This document shows, piece after piece, positions 50,647 to 59,142 of a stretch of 64,000 bases of DNA; position 1 is the stretch's first letter; every line of letters starts with the position of its first letter. The stretch lies in assembly GCA_041691815.1 (NCBI GenBank), contig JBEPTZ010000009.1:1-64000 (forward strand), read 5' to 3'. The stretch comes from 70-18 sp041691815. GTDB taxonomy: Bacteria > Pseudomonadota > Alphaproteobacteria > Acetobacterales > Acetobacteraceae. Under the pieces are notes generated by a model, which saw only the letters and a program-made list of their open reading frames with translations, searched no databases and was not told where the DNA came from. A program made the position numbers and the translations under genes.

Positions 50647-51537
50647 ATGTCCAGCACCCTCGACCCCGCCGAAACAGCGACCCCCCCGACCCTGGCGCAG
50701 TTGCGCGCCGAACTGGACGGCATCGACGATGCCATCCACGACCTGCTGATGCGGCGTGGCCAGGTGGTCGAGCAGGTGGGCGCGCACGGCGCCAAGGGCC
50801 GGGTGGCGATCCGGCCGGGGCGCGAGGCGAATATCCTGCGCCGACTGCTGGCCCGCCACCGGGGCGCGCTGCCGGCGCGGCTGCTGGTGCGGATCTGGCG
50901 GGAGTTGTTCGCGGCCACCACCTCGATGCAGGGCGGCTATGTCATTGCCGTCTGCGAGGCGGATGCCGGCGACGGCTTCGTGCAGGCGGCGCGCGAGCAT
51001 TTCGGCGCGCTGACCGCGATGCGTCGGCATCCCACCCCGGCGCAGGCGATCGGCGAGGTGAGCAGCGGGGTGGCGATCGCTGCGGTGCTGCCGATGCCGC
51101 AGGAGCAGGAGGCGGGTGCCGGCACCTGGTGGACCGCGCTGCTGCATCGCGACCAGCCGCGCATCCATATCGTCGGCAAGCTGCCGTTCTGGGCGCCGCG
51201 CAGCGAGGGCGGGCCGCAGGCGGAGGCGCTGGTGGTCGCCGCCGTGGCGCCGGATGCCAGCAGTGCCGCAGCGGGCGGCGACCGCAGCCTGATCGGGCTG
51301 GAACTGAGCTTGGACGGCAGCCGCGCCCGGCTTTCCGGCGCACTGGTCGCCGCCGGGTTCGATGCCGGCAACATCATCCTGCGCCGCGACCAGGGGGCGG
51401 CGGTGGCGCAGGCGCTGGTGGATGTGGCCGGGCTGGTGGCCGATGACGACGCCAGGCTGGCCGCGCTGACCGATATGCTGCGCCCGCCGGTGGTGCTGGG
51501 CGCCTACGCTGTGCCGTTGAACGGAGACTTCGCATGA
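50647..51537 (+). CDS. chorismate mutase with degenerate prephenate-dehydratase-like region
   Basis: The 296-residue protein has an N-terminal AroQ-type chorismate mutase (TLAQLRAELDGIDDAIHDLL, then RRGQVVEQVGAHG and GREANILRRLL, residues about 16-82). The following 200 residues contain a fold-like stretch (AREHFGALTAMRRHPTPAQA and PRIHIVGKLPFWAPRS) reminiscent of the prephenate dehydratase periplasmic-binding-like domain, but without its clear catalytic Thr-Arg-Phe motif. It converts chorismate to prephenate for Phe/Tyr synthesis. The start may be 50623 or 50647. Its stop overlaps hisC (ATGA), forming an operon with the aminotransferase and tyrA. Confidence 0.85.
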   Translation: MSSTLDPAETATPPTLAQLRAELDGIDDAIHDLLMRRGQVVEQVGAHGAKGRVAIRPGREANILRRLLARHRGALPARLLVRIWRELFAATTSMQGGYVIAVCEADAGDGFVQAAREHFGALTAMRRHPTPAQAIGEVSSGVAIAAVLPMPQEQEAGAGTWWTALLHRDQPRIHIVGKLPFWAPRSEGGPQAEALVVAAVAPDASSAAAGGDRSLIGLELSLDGSRARLSGALVAAGFDAGNIILRRDQGAAVAQALVDVAGLVADDDARLAALTDMLRPPVVLGAYAVPLNGDFA

Positions 51538-52679
51538 GCCACACGCCGGTGAGCAGGACGCTCGTGAGCAAAATGGGGCCGCGGCCGCGCCCCGAGGTGC
51601 TGCAGATTGCCGCCTATGTCGCCGGCGAGGCGCAGGTGGCCGGGGTCAACCGCATCGTCAAGCTGTCCTCCAACGAGGGCGCGTTCGGGCCGCCGCCGGG
51701 GGCGATCAAGGCGTTTGCCGAGGTGGCCGGCGAAATCTACCGCTATCCCGATGGCGGCTCGCATGAGCTGCGCCGGGCGATCGGCGCGCGCTGGAAGCTC
51801 GATCCGGAGCGGATCGTCTGCGGCACCGGCTCGGACGAGCTGATCCAGCACCTGTGCCACATCTATGGCGGGCCGGGCACCGAGATTATCATGACGATGC
51901 ACGCCTTCACCATGTACCAGATCTCCGGCACCTATGCCGGGGCGCGGGTGCTGAAGGTGCCGGAGCGCAACCTGACCACCGATGTCGACGCGATCCTGGC
52001 GGCGGTGTCGCCGGCCACCCGCATCGTGTTCGTCGCCAACCCGAACAACCCCACCGGCTCGCTGCTGCCGGAGAGTGAGATGCACCGGCTGCGCGACGGG
52101 CTGCCGCCCGAGGTGCTGCTGGTGCTGGATTCCGCCTATGCCGAATACGTGACCGAACCGGGCTACGACGCCGGGGCGAAGCTGGTGGATGCCGGCGATA
52201 ACACGGTGATGCTGCGCACCTTCAGCAAGGTGTTCGGCCTCGGCGGCATGCGGGTCGGCTGGTGCTACGGGCCGCCGGCGGTGATCGACGCGCTGAACCG
52301 GGTGCGCGGGGTGTTCAACGTCAACCTCGGCGCGCAAGCCGCCGCCGTCGCCGCACTGGCCGAGCCGGGCTGGGTGGAGCGCTGCGTGGCGCATAACACC
52401 GAGTGGCGCGGCAAGCTGGCGGTGGCGCTGGAGGCGGCCGGCATCAAGGTATGGCCGAGCCACGCCAATTTCTTCCTTGCCGATTTCGCCACCCCGGCCC
52501 GCGCTGCCGCTGCCGATGCCTATCTCAAGACGCGCGGCATCATCGTGCGGGCGATGGGCGCCTACGACCTGCCGCACTGCCTGCGCATCACCGTCGGCAA
52601 TGCCGAGGAATGCATGCTGGTGGCCGAGACGCTGACCGCTTTTATGGCAACCCAGGCTGGAGAAGCGGGGCGTGGCTGA
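51534..52679 (+). CDS. hisC: histidinol-phosphate/aromatic aminotransferase HisC
   Basis: The 381-residue PLP enzyme is of aminotransferase class I/II. Visible are LSSNEGAFGPPPGAIKAF, YRYPDGGSHELRRAIG, GTGSDELIQHL, FVANPNNPTGSLLP, the PLP-Lys loop RTFSKVFGLGGMRVGWCYG (around residue 225) and LRITVGNAEE at the end. HisC proteins transaminate imidazole-acetol phosphate, and in several bacteria also phenylpyruvate or 4-hydroxyphenylpyruvate. Placed between chorismate mutase and tyrA, it may serve aromatic amino-acid synthesis here. It overlaps both neighbours (4 and 8 bases). Confidence 0.92.
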   Translation: MSHTPVSRTLVSKMGPRPRPEVLQIAAYVAGEAQVAGVNRIVKLSSNEGAFGPPPGAIKAFAEVAGEIYRYPDGGSHELRRAIGARWKLDPERIVCGTGSDELIQHLCHIYGGPGTEIIMTMHAFTMYQISGTYAGARVLKVPERNLTTDVDAILAAVSPATRIVFVANPNNPTGSLLPESEMHRLRDGLPPEVLLVLDSAYAEYVTEPGYDAGAKLVDAGDNTVMLRTFSKVFGLGGMRVGWCYGPPAVIDALNRVRGVFNVNLGAQAAAVAALAEPGWVERCVAHNTEWRGKLAVALEAAGIKVWPSHANFFLADFATPARAAAADAYLKTRGIIVRAMGAYDLPHCLRITVGNAEECMLVAETLTAFMATQAGEAGRG

Positions 52680-53559
52680 GCCGGTCTTCAAGCGCCTCGC
52701 GCTGATCGGCATCGGCCTGATCGGCAGCTCCGTCGCCCGCATCGCGATGGAAAAGCGCGAGCTGGCGGGCGAGGTGGTGGCCAATGCCCGCACCCAGGCG
52801 ACGCTCGACCGAGTGGTGGAACTCGGCATCGCCGACCGGGTGGAACTGGACCCGGCGCGCGCGGTCGAAGGGGCTGATTGCGTGATGCTGTGCGCCCCGG
52901 TCGGCGCCTACGCGGCGCTGGCGCAGGCGATCGCGCCGCATCTGGCGCCGGGCTGCGTGCTGACCGACGTCGGCTCCACCAAGCAGTCGGTGATCCGCGA
53001 CGTTGGGCCGCTGGTGCCGGAGGGGGTGCATTTCATCCCCGCCCACCCTTTGGCCGGCACCGAGTATTCCGGCCCCGATGCCGGCTTCACCACGCTGTTC
53101 CAGGGCCGCTGGGTGCTGCTGACCCCGCCGCCCGGCGCCGATGCCGAGGCGGTGGAGAAGATCAGCGAACTCTGGCGCCGCTGCGGCTCGATGGTGGAAA
53201 GCATGGAGCCGGCGCATCACGACCGGGTGCTGGCGATCGTCAGCCACCTGCCGCACCTGATCGCCTTCACCATCTGCGGCACCGCCGACGCGCTGGAGGA
53301 GGAAAGCCGCCAGCAGGTGCTGAAATTCGCCGCCTCCGGCTTCCGCGACTTCACCCGCATCGCGGCGTCCGACCCGGTGATGTGGCGCGACGTGTTCCTC
53401 AACAACCGCGAGGCGCTGCTGGAAATGCTGGCCCGCTTCATGGAAGACGCCCAGGCAATGGCCCGCGCGGTGCGCTGGGGCGACCCGAGCTATATCGAGG
53501 AACGGGTGAAACTGGGGCGCAGCATCCGGCGCAGTCTCATCGAGTTGAAACAGGCGTGA
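52672..53559 (+). CDS. tyrA: prephenate/arogenate dehydrogenase
   Basis: The 295-residue NAD(P)-dependent enzyme starts at a GTG. The nucleotide-binding motif ALIGIGLIGSSVARIAME is at residues 10-27. Later come CAPVGAYAAL, TDVGSTKQSVI, the catalytic HPLAGTEYSGPDAG (near 124) and HHDRVLAIVSHLPHLIAF (near 183). It makes 4-hydroxyphenylpyruvate or tyrosine. Length fits the short alphaproteobacterial TyrA type without an ACT domain. It overlaps hisC by 8 bases and is the last gene of the operon; a family A element lies just after the stop. Confidence 0.95.
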   Translation: MAEPVFKRLALIGIGLIGSSVARIAMEKRELAGEVVANARTQATLDRVVELGIADRVELDPARAVEGADCVMLCAPVGAYAALAQAIAPHLAPGCVLTDVGSTKQSVIRDVGPLVPEGVHFIPAHPLAGTEYSGPDAGFTTLFQGRWVLLTPPPGADAEAVEKISELWRRCGSMVESMEPAHHDRVLAIVSHLPHLIAFTICGTADALEEESRQQVLKFAASGFRDFTRIAASDPVMWRDVFLNNREALLEMLARFMEDAQAMARAVRWGDPSYIEERVKLGRSIRRSLIELKQA

Positions 53560-53567
53560 GGCAAGCA

Positions 53568-53691
53568 GTTCTTTTTTGAAAAAAAGAACCAAAAAACTTT
53601 TATCCGCCTTGCAACCTCGGAGGGGCGGAGATTCCGGAGTCTCCAAAATGGATAAAAAGTTTTTTTGCTTCTTTTTGTTCACAAAAAGAAG
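53568..53691. repeat. palindromic element family A, complete copy (reverse orientation)
   Basis: The two T-rich hairpins are 53568-53589 (GTTCTTTTTTGAAAAAAAGAAC) and 53668-53691 (CTTCTTTTTGTTCACAAAAAGAAG). They flank a 78-base body with CGCCTTGCAACCTC and GGAGTCTCC. Read on the other strand, the body matches that of the copy at 57429. It lies between the convergent tyrA and ccmI genes, only three bases from the ccmI stop, so it may terminate both. Confidence 0.8.
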
Positions 53692-53694
53692 ACC

Positions 53695-54414
53695 TTACTT
53701 GAGTCTTTCTTCCACCATCTTCCGCCACGGCGCATCCGCCGGTGCCTCCGCCAGCGCGCGGCGGAATTCCGCCGCCGTCGCCGGTGTCACCCGCCCGTCG
53801 GCGCGGGTCTGTGCCTCCGCCGCCTCGGCGGCCAGGTCTGGCTCCCAGCGCTGCGCCAGCGCGATCTTCCAGGCCGCGGCGGCGGCGGCATAGCGGCCGC
53901 GCGTGGCCTCGGCGGTGCCCAGCAGCACGTAGCCTTTCCGCGCCGAGTCGGTGTGCGGGTCCAGCCTGGCCAGCCCGGCGCGCAGCCTGGCGATCAGCGC
54001 GTCGTCCTGCTGTTCGTGCAACTGGGCGGCGGCGATGCGGGCCGATAACGGTGCCGCCGGCAGGTCCGGGTGGCCGCCATACAGATACAGCAGCAGGGCG
54101 GCAGCCGGCACCAGCATCAGCGTTGCCAGCAGCGGGGCGCGGCTGGCGCGGCGCGGGGCGGTGTCGTCCGCGGCGGCGGCGGCCAGCATCCGGCGCTGCA
54201 CCTCCAGCGTGGCGCTGGCGTGTTCGGCGGCACCCAGTCGGCCAGCCGCCAGTTCGCGGTCCAACTCCGCCAGTTGTGCCCGGTGCAGCGCCAGCGCCGC
54301 GTCGCGCCGGCCGCGGGGGGAGGCGGCCCGGCGCAGGCTGAGCAGCAGCGGCGCCAGTGCGGTAAGGGCCAGCGCGGCCGCGGCGGCGAAGGTGGTGAGC
54401 ATCGTGGTATCCAC
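53695..54414 (-). CDS. ccmI: cytochrome c biogenesis protein CcmI (CycH)
   Basis: The 239-residue inner-membrane protein has two transmembrane segments (TTFAAAAALALTALAPLLLS and LLATLMLVPAAALLLYLYGG). Between them is a basic CcmI-type cytoplasmic region with ALALHRAQLAELDRELAAGR and a QRRMLAAA end, followed by a short periplasmic TPR-like tail. It chaperones apocytochrome c toward heme ligation with CcmF/CcmH. It is shorter than E. coli-type CcmI fusions. It is the last gene of the minus-strand ccm run; its stop lies beside a family A repeat. Confidence 0.87.
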   Translation of the reverse strand: MDTTMLTTFAAAAALALTALAPLLLSLRRAASPRGRRDAALALHRAQLAELDRELAAGRLGAAEHASATLEVQRRMLAAAAADDTAPRRASRAPLLATLMLVPAAALLLYLYGGHPDLPAAPLSARIAAAQLHEQQDDALIARLRAGLARLDPHTDSARKGYVLLGTAEATRGRYAAAAAAWKIALAQRWEPDLAAEAAEAQTRADGRVTPATAAEFRRALAEAPADAPWRKMVEERLK

Positions 54415-54435
54415 AGCGCGGTGTCCGGCGTCCCG

Positions 54436-54888
54436 TCAGGTTTTCATCAGGTCGCGCAGCCGCGCCTGTTCGGCCTCGGAAAGCGGTGCCGGCGGCTTCG
54501 GCTGGCTGCGGCGATGCGCCAGCACCACCAGCCCGCCGATCCCCAGCGCCAGCACCGGCGAGCCCCAGAGCAGCAATGTCTGCCATTCCAGCGGCGGGCT
54601 CAGCCGCACGAAATTGCCGTAGCGCGCCACCATCCAGGCAACCACCTGGGCGTCGCTGTCGCCGGCCACCACGCGCTGGCGGACGATGTGGCGCAGGTCG
54701 CGCGCCAGGTCGGCGCCGCTGTCCTCGATGCTTTCGTTCTGGCAGACCAGGCAGCGCAACTGCCGGCCGATCTGCTCGGCGCGGGCCTCCTGCTTCGGAT
54801 CGCGCAGTTCCTCGGCCGGGTCAGAGATTGCCCAGGCGACATGCGCGCCAGCGAGCAGCAGCAGCACGGCAAGCAGCGCGCGTTTCAT
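54436..54888 (-). CDS. ccmH: cytochrome c maturation thiol protein CcmH (CycL)
   Basis: The 150-residue protein has a signal peptide (KRALLAVLLLLAGAHVAWA) and the redox motif LRCLVCQNESI (Cys46 and Cys49). The CcmH helical bundle follows with SGADLARDLRHIVRQRV, then VAWMVARYGNFVRLSPPL and a C-terminal transmembrane segment. It reduces the CXXCH motif of apocytochrome c for heme attachment. The ATG at 54888 overlaps the end of ccmG by 4 bases (54885-54888). The longer open frame upstream is not used. Confidence 0.93.
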   Translation of the reverse strand: MKRALLAVLLLLAGAHVAWAISDPAEELRDPKQEARAEQIGRQLRCLVCQNESIEDSGADLARDLRHIVRQRVVAGDSDAQVVAWMVARYGNFVRLSPPLEWQTLLLWGSPVLALGIGGLVVLAHRRSQPKPPAPLSEAEQARLRDLMKT

Positions 54889-55439
54889 CCGCCGTACTTC
54901 TTCATCAGCGGCTCGATCTGCTCTTTCACCATCTTGGGGGTGATCGGGCCGGACATGTGCCAGCGCACGAAGCCGTCGCCATCGACCAGGAAGGTTTCCG
55001 GCACCCCGGTCAGCCCCCAGTCGATCGCCACCCGGCCCGGCGCGTCGATCGCGTTGCGGACATAGGGGTTGCCCCGGGTCTGCAGGTAGTCCAGCGCGGC
55101 GCTTGCCTTGTCCTTGTAGGCGATGCCCCAGATCGGGATTTTTTGCGCCTGCATCGCCATCAGCACCGGGTGCTCCTCGATGCAGGGTGGGCACCAGGTG
55201 GCCCAGAAATTAATCAGCACCGGATGGCCGATGCTGAACAGGTCGGTGGAGGCGAAGCCGGCGCTGGCCAGCCCCGGCAACTCGAAGCCCGGCACCCGGC
55301 GATTGAGCAGCATGGTGGGGACGCCATGCGGGTCGAAGCTGCCCTCCTGCATCCGGTGCAGCACGGCGTAGAACCCGCCGCCGGCGGCGACGGCAGCGAC
55401 CAGCGGTGCTGCGTACAGGATGGCGCGGCGTGTCGACAT
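54885..55439 (-). CDS. ccmG: periplasmic thioredoxin CcmG/DsbE
   Basis: The 184-residue protein has an N-terminal membrane anchor (ILYAAPLVAAVAAGGGFYAV) and a thioredoxin fold with active site WATWCPPC (residues about 82-89), and the CcmG-type GVPETFLVDGDGFVRW with cis-Pro region. It keeps the heme-ligation thiols reduced. It abuts ccmF (stop 55440) and overlaps ccmH (start 54888), confirming one operon. Confidence 0.95.
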   Translation of the reverse strand: MSTRRAILYAAPLVAAVAAGGGFYAVLHRMQEGSFDPHGVPTMLLNRRVPGFELPGLASAGFASTDLFSIGHPVLINFWATWCPPCIEEHPVLMAMQAQKIPIWGIAYKDKASAALDYLQTRGNPYVRNAIDAPGRVAIDWGLTGVPETFLVDGDGFVRWHMSGPITPKMVKEQIEPLMKKYGG

Positions 55440-57407
55440 CTAGGCAGGCGCGCCGGCGTGCGGCGCCTTTGCCGCCCGGCGCGGGGCGCCCAAGCGCAGC
55501 CGCCGGTCCGACAGCGACAACCCGCCGCCCAGCGCCATCACCAGCGCGCCGAGCCAGATCCACGGCGCCATGAAGTTGTCGTGCAGCCGCAGCACCGCGC
55601 CGCCGTCGCGCTCGTCGCCCAGCACGGCGTAGAGGTCACGGAAACCGTCGGTCTCGATCTTGGCCTCGGTGGTGGTCATCTGCTGCACCGGGAAGCTGCG
55701 CCGCTCCGGCGCCAGCACGGTCACCAGGCGGCCGTTTCGCGACACCTGGATGGTGGCGACGCGGGCGGTGTAGTTGGGGCCGGGGGCATCGTGCAATCCC
55801 ATCAGTTTCCAGTCGTAGCCCGCGAGGTGCACTGTTTCGCCCGGCTTCACAAGCAGGATGGTGCTGACCGCCATCGACATGCCGGCGATCCCGGCGATGG
55901 TGACGCCGAGCCCGGCATGGGCGATCGCCGCCCCCAGCGCGCCGCGTGGCGTGCCGCGCAGCAGCAGCAGGCTGGACAGCAGCGGAATGCGGAACAGCCG
56001 GATGCGCGCCATGATGTCGGCGAACGCCCCCAAGATCAGCCAGGCGGCACAGCCCAGCACGAACGCCGGCAGCAGGCTGGTGCCGAAGCTGGCCCACAGC
56101 CCGACCGCCGCCGCCACCACCGCCGCCCACCACAGCCGCATCAGCGCCGGCCCCAGCGCCGCGCGCTTCCACGACAGCATCGGCCCCACCGCCATGGCGA
56201 TGAACAGCGGCACCGCCAGCGGCAGCACGGTGGCGTTGAAGAACGGCGCCCCCACCGACAGCTTCTGCCCCAGCACCATGTCGGCGAACAGCGGATACAG
56301 CGTGCCGATGGCCACCACCGCGGCGATCGAACACAGCAGCACGTTGTTCAGCACCAGCGCGCCCTCACGCGAGATCGGCGCGAACAGCCCGACCGAGGAC
56401 AGCGCCCGGCCGCGCCAGGCGAACAGCGCCAGCGCGCCGCCGATCACCAGCCCGAGCAGCACCAGGATGAACACCCCGCGGGTCGGATCGTTGGCGAAGG
56501 CATGCACCGAGTTGAGGATGCCGGAGCGCACCAGGAAGGTGCCGGACAGGCTGAACGAGAAGGTGGCGATCGCCAGCAGCACCGTCCACACCTTCAGGCT
56601 CTCGCGCTTCTCCACCACGATCGCCGCATGCAGCAGCGCGGTGCCGGTGAGCCACGGCATCAGCGAGGCGTTCTCCACCGGGTCCCAGAACCAGAACCCG
56701 CCCCAGCCGAGCTCGTAATATGCCCACCAGGAGCCGAGCGCGATGCCGCCGGTCAGGAAACACCAGGCTGCCAGCGTCCACGGCCGCACCCAGCGGCCCC
56801 AGGCGGCGTCCACCCGGCCCTCCAACAGCGCGGCCACCGCGAAGGCGAACGGGATCGAGAAGCCGACATAGCCGAGGTAGAGGATCGGCGGATGGATCGC
56901 CAAGCCGAGGTCCTGCAGCAGCGGGTTCATGTCCTGGCCGTTCGCCGGCGGCGGCCAGATGCGCAGGAACGGGTTGCTGGCCAGCAGCGCGAACAGCGTG
57001 AAACCGACCGAGGAGGCGCCCAGCACGCCGATCACCCGCGCCCTGAGGCTCGCCGGCAGGTTGCGGCCGAACACCGCCACCGCGCCGCCGCACACCCCCA
57101 TGATCAGGCACCACAGCAGGATGGAGCCCTCGTGGTTGCCCCAGGTGCCGGTGATTTTATACAGCAGCGGCTTCAGGCTGTGGCTGTTCTCGTAGACGTT
57201 CAGCACCGAGAAGTCGTTGTCCACCGACACCCACATCAGCACGCCGAACGCGGTGGCCAGTGCGATCAACTGGCCGAGCGCCAGGCCGGGCGCGGCCTGC
57301 ATCATCCTGATATCGCCGCGCTGCGCCCCCCAGATCGGGATGATCGCCTGCGCGAAGCCGAACGCGACAGCCAGCGCCAGGGCGAAATGGCCGATTTCGG
57401 GGTTCAT
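55440..57407 (-). CDS. ccmF: cytochrome c heme lyase subunit CcmF
   Basis: The 655-residue polytopic protein belongs to the CcmF/NrfE family. The tryptophan-rich heme-binding (WWD) motif reads GWGGFWFWDPVENASLMPWL (around residue 233). Other conserved parts are NHEGSILLWCLIMG, HPPILYLGYVGFSIPFAFAV and FLVRSGILNSVHAFA, and the periplasmic C-terminal domain ends near a last membrane helix. It transfers heme from CcmE to apocytochrome c. A palindromic element fills the 163-base gap to ccmE upstream. Confidence 0.96.
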   Translation of the reverse strand: MNPEIGHFALALAVAFGFAQAIIPIWGAQRGDIRMMQAAPGLALGQLIALATAFGVLMWVSVDNDFSVLNVYENSHSLKPLLYKITGTWGNHEGSILLWCLIMGVCGGAVAVFGRNLPASLRARVIGVLGASSVGFTLFALLASNPFLRIWPPPANGQDMNPLLQDLGLAIHPPILYLGYVGFSIPFAFAVAALLEGRVDAAWGRWVRPWTLAAWCFLTGGIALGSWWAYYELGWGGFWFWDPVENASLMPWLTGTALLHAAIVVEKRESLKVWTVLLAIATFSFSLSGTFLVRSGILNSVHAFANDPTRGVFILVLLGLVIGGALALFAWRGRALSSVGLFAPISREGALVLNNVLLCSIAAVVAIGTLYPLFADMVLGQKLSVGAPFFNATVLPLAVPLFIAMAVGPMLSWKRAALGPALMRLWWAAVVAAAVGLWASFGTSLLPAFVLGCAAWLILGAFADIMARIRLFRIPLLSSLLLLRGTPRGALGAAIAHAGLGVTIAGIAGMSMAVSTILLVKPGETVHLAGYDWKLMGLHDAPGPNYTARVATIQVSRNGRLVTVLAPERRSFPVQQMTTTEAKIETDGFRDLYAVLGDERDGGAVLRLHDNFMAPWIWLGALVMALGGGLSLSDRRLRLGAPRRAAKAPHAGAPA

Positions 57408-57428
57408 TTGGCAGCCAGTTCAGGCAAG

Positions 57429-57553
57429 GCTTCTTTTTGTGAACAAAAAGAAGCAAAAAAACTTTTCATCCATTGGAGTGTACGGTGTCTCCACGCGCTC
57501 CACCGCTGCAAGGCGAATAAAAGTTTTTTGTTTCTTTTTTTCAAAAAAGAAGA
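57429..57553. repeat. palindromic element family A inside the ccm operon
   Basis: The left hairpin GCTTCTTTTTGTGAACAAAA continues to AGAAGC (57429-57454). The right T-rich hairpin ends near 57553. The body contains ATCCATTGGAGTG, GTCTCC and GCTGCAAGGCGAATAAAAG. It occupies nearly all of the ccmE-ccmF intergenic gap, so it can act on the mRNA between ccmE and ccmF. Confidence 0.8.
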
Positions 57554-57570
57554 CCTTGCTTCGCTTCTCA

Positions 57571-58095
57571 TCACCCGCCCGCCTTCTTCACCTTCTTGGT
57601 ATCCCACGTTGCCGCTGCCGGCGGTGGGCCATCGGCGGGGTTCCAGTGGCCGGCTTTCTTCAGGGCGTCGGCGACATCCTTCGGCATGTAGGTCTCGTCG
57701 TGCTTGGCCAGCACCTCGCTGGCCTGGAAGCTGCCGTCCGGCCGCAGCGTGCCGAGCGTCACGATGCCCTGCCCCTCGCGGAACAGGTCGGGCAGGATGC
57801 CGACATAGTGGACTTCCACCGCGGCGGCGCCGTCGGTCACCTTGAAGCTGGCGGTCGGCTTGCCGGCCACCGTGGTCTGTTTCAGCGTGCCGGCCTCGAC
57901 CAGCCCGCCGAGGCGGAAATCGCGCCCTGGCGGCGGCGCCTTGCTGGCGACGTCGGACGGCGCCACGAAGAACACCATGCTGTCGCTGAACGCCGACAGG
58001 GTGAGGGCGGTGGCCCCGCCCAGCCCGGCCAGGCAGACCAGTAGCACGATCAGCCGCCGCCGCTTGCGAGTCATGCGCCGATGCGGGGCGCTCAT
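57571..58095 (-). CDS. ccmE: heme chaperone CcmE
   Basis: The 174-residue protein has an N-terminal membrane anchor (RRRLIVLLVCLAGLGGATAL) and an OB-fold periplasmic domain: RDFRLGGLVEAGTL, VHYVGILPDLFREGQGIV and the heme-binding VLAKHDETYMPKDV, whose His covalently holds heme in transit. The C-terminal tail is Ala/Lys-rich. It overlaps ccmD by 4 bases. It passes heme from CcmC to CcmF. Confidence 0.95.
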   Translation of the reverse strand: MSAPHRRMTRKRRRLIVLLVCLAGLGGATALTLSAFSDSMVFFVAPSDVASKAPPPGRDFRLGGLVEAGTLKQTTVAGKPTASFKVTDGAAAVEVHYVGILPDLFREGQGIVTLGTLRPDGSFQASEVLAKHDETYMPKDVADALKKAGHWNPADGPPPAAATWDTKKVKKAGG

Positions 58096-58229
58096 CGGCC
58101 GGCTCGTGGGTCGATCGCCGCCAGGCGGCGGCGGGCGCGGCCCATCCGCAGCCAGGCATCCAGCGCGAAGCCGCCGGCGACCAGCACGGTCAGCCCGTAG
58201 GCGGCGACGATATAGGGCAAATGGTCCAT
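58092..58229 (-). CDS. ccmD: heme exporter accessory protein CcmD
   Basis: The 45-residue protein has one membrane helix (YIVAAYGLTVLVAGGFAL) followed by a basic cytoplasmic tail (RMGRARRRLAAID), the CcmD pattern. The ATG at 58229 is chosen; the open frame to 58277 is too long for the family. It lies between ccmC (one base gap) and ccmE (4-base overlap). It is needed for release of holo-CcmE. Confidence 0.85.
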   Translation of the reverse strand: MDHLPYIVAAYGLTVLVAGGFALDAWLRMGRARRRLAAIDPRAGR

Positions 58230-58230
58230 C

Positions 58231-59034
58231 TCACGTCGCCCCCATGCCGGAATGTTGTGTGTCGGTTTCCTGGGCACGCGCCATCAGCAGCCCGCGGATG
58301 CGCCGCTCCATCACCGCCGCGCGCATTCGCGCCACCACGATGGCGCCGAAGCCCAGCGAGAAGCCCAGCGCGCAGAGTGCCAGCGGGTACAGCATGCCGA
58401 TATACATGGTCGGCGCCCCGGTCAGTGTAATGCTGTCCGGCTGATGCAGCGTGTTCCACCAATCGACCGAGAACTTGATCACCGGCAGGTCGACCGCCCC
58501 CACCAGCGCTAGGATCGCCGCCGCCCGGTAGCCGCGCTGCGGGTCGTCGAAGGCGCGGATCAGCGCGATATGCCCGAGATACAGGAAGAACAGCACCAGC
58601 ACCGAGGTCAGCCGCGCGTCCCACACCCACCAGGCACCCCACATCGGCTTGCCCCAGATGCTGCCAGTGGCCAGGCACAGCGCCGCGAACCCGGCCCCCA
58701 CCGGCCCGATCTCGGCCGCCGCCAGGTCGGCCAGCGGGTGCCGCCAGACCAGCGACAGCACGGCGCACACCGCCAGCGAGAAATACCCCGCCGAGGCCAG
58801 CCAGGCCGCCGGCACATGCACATACATGATCCGCACCGCATCGCCCTGCTGCCAGTCGGCCGGCGACACGAACAGCCCCCAGTACAGCCCCACCAGGGTC
58901 AGCACCAGCGCCGCGCCGGCCAGCCACGGCAGCACCCGCCCGGACAGCCGCAGGAAGCGGCCAGGATTGGCGAAGCGATGCAGGCTGCGCGGCGGAGCCT
59001 CGGCCGCCGGCACAACGGATACGGGAGCGTCCAC
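58231..59034 (-). CDS. ccmC: heme exporter/handling protein CcmC
   Basis: The 267-residue protein has six transmembrane helices and the WWD heme-handling motif in WGAWWVWDARLTSVLVLFFL (residues about 135-154). MYVHVPAAWLA and conserved His residues in LGHIALIRAFDDP and ALVGAVDLPVIKFSVDWWN flank it. It loads heme on CcmE. It is the first ccm gene of this run; ccmA and ccmB are not upstream here (the next gene is divergent), so they must be elsewhere. Confidence 0.94.
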   Translation of the reverse strand: MDAPVSVVPAAEAPPRSLHRFANPGRFLRLSGRVLPWLAGAALVLTLVGLYWGLFVSPADWQQGDAVRIMYVHVPAAWLASAGYFSLAVCAVLSLVWRHPLADLAAAEIGPVGAGFAALCLATGSIWGKPMWGAWWVWDARLTSVLVLFFLYLGHIALIRAFDDPQRGYRAAAILALVGAVDLPVIKFSVDWWNTLHQPDSITLTGAPTMYIGMLYPLALCALGFSLGFGAIVVARMRAAVMERRIRGLLMARAQETDTQHSGMGAT

Positions 59035-59142
59035 GCCGGGGTCCTACCACTCCTTGCCCGCAGATTGAAGCGCCCGGCGCTTGAACCTGTCAGGCATTAA
59101 CGTAATGTCACCGCTATCCTCCCTTACGCGAGCGCACCCAAG

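Noticed and set aside
54486..57845. A 1119-codon open frame on the plus strand across the ccm genes
   Set aside because: It runs antisense to ccmH, ccmG and ccmF, all certain by motifs; its composition (His, Arg, Gln-rich) is typical of GC-rich shadow frames.
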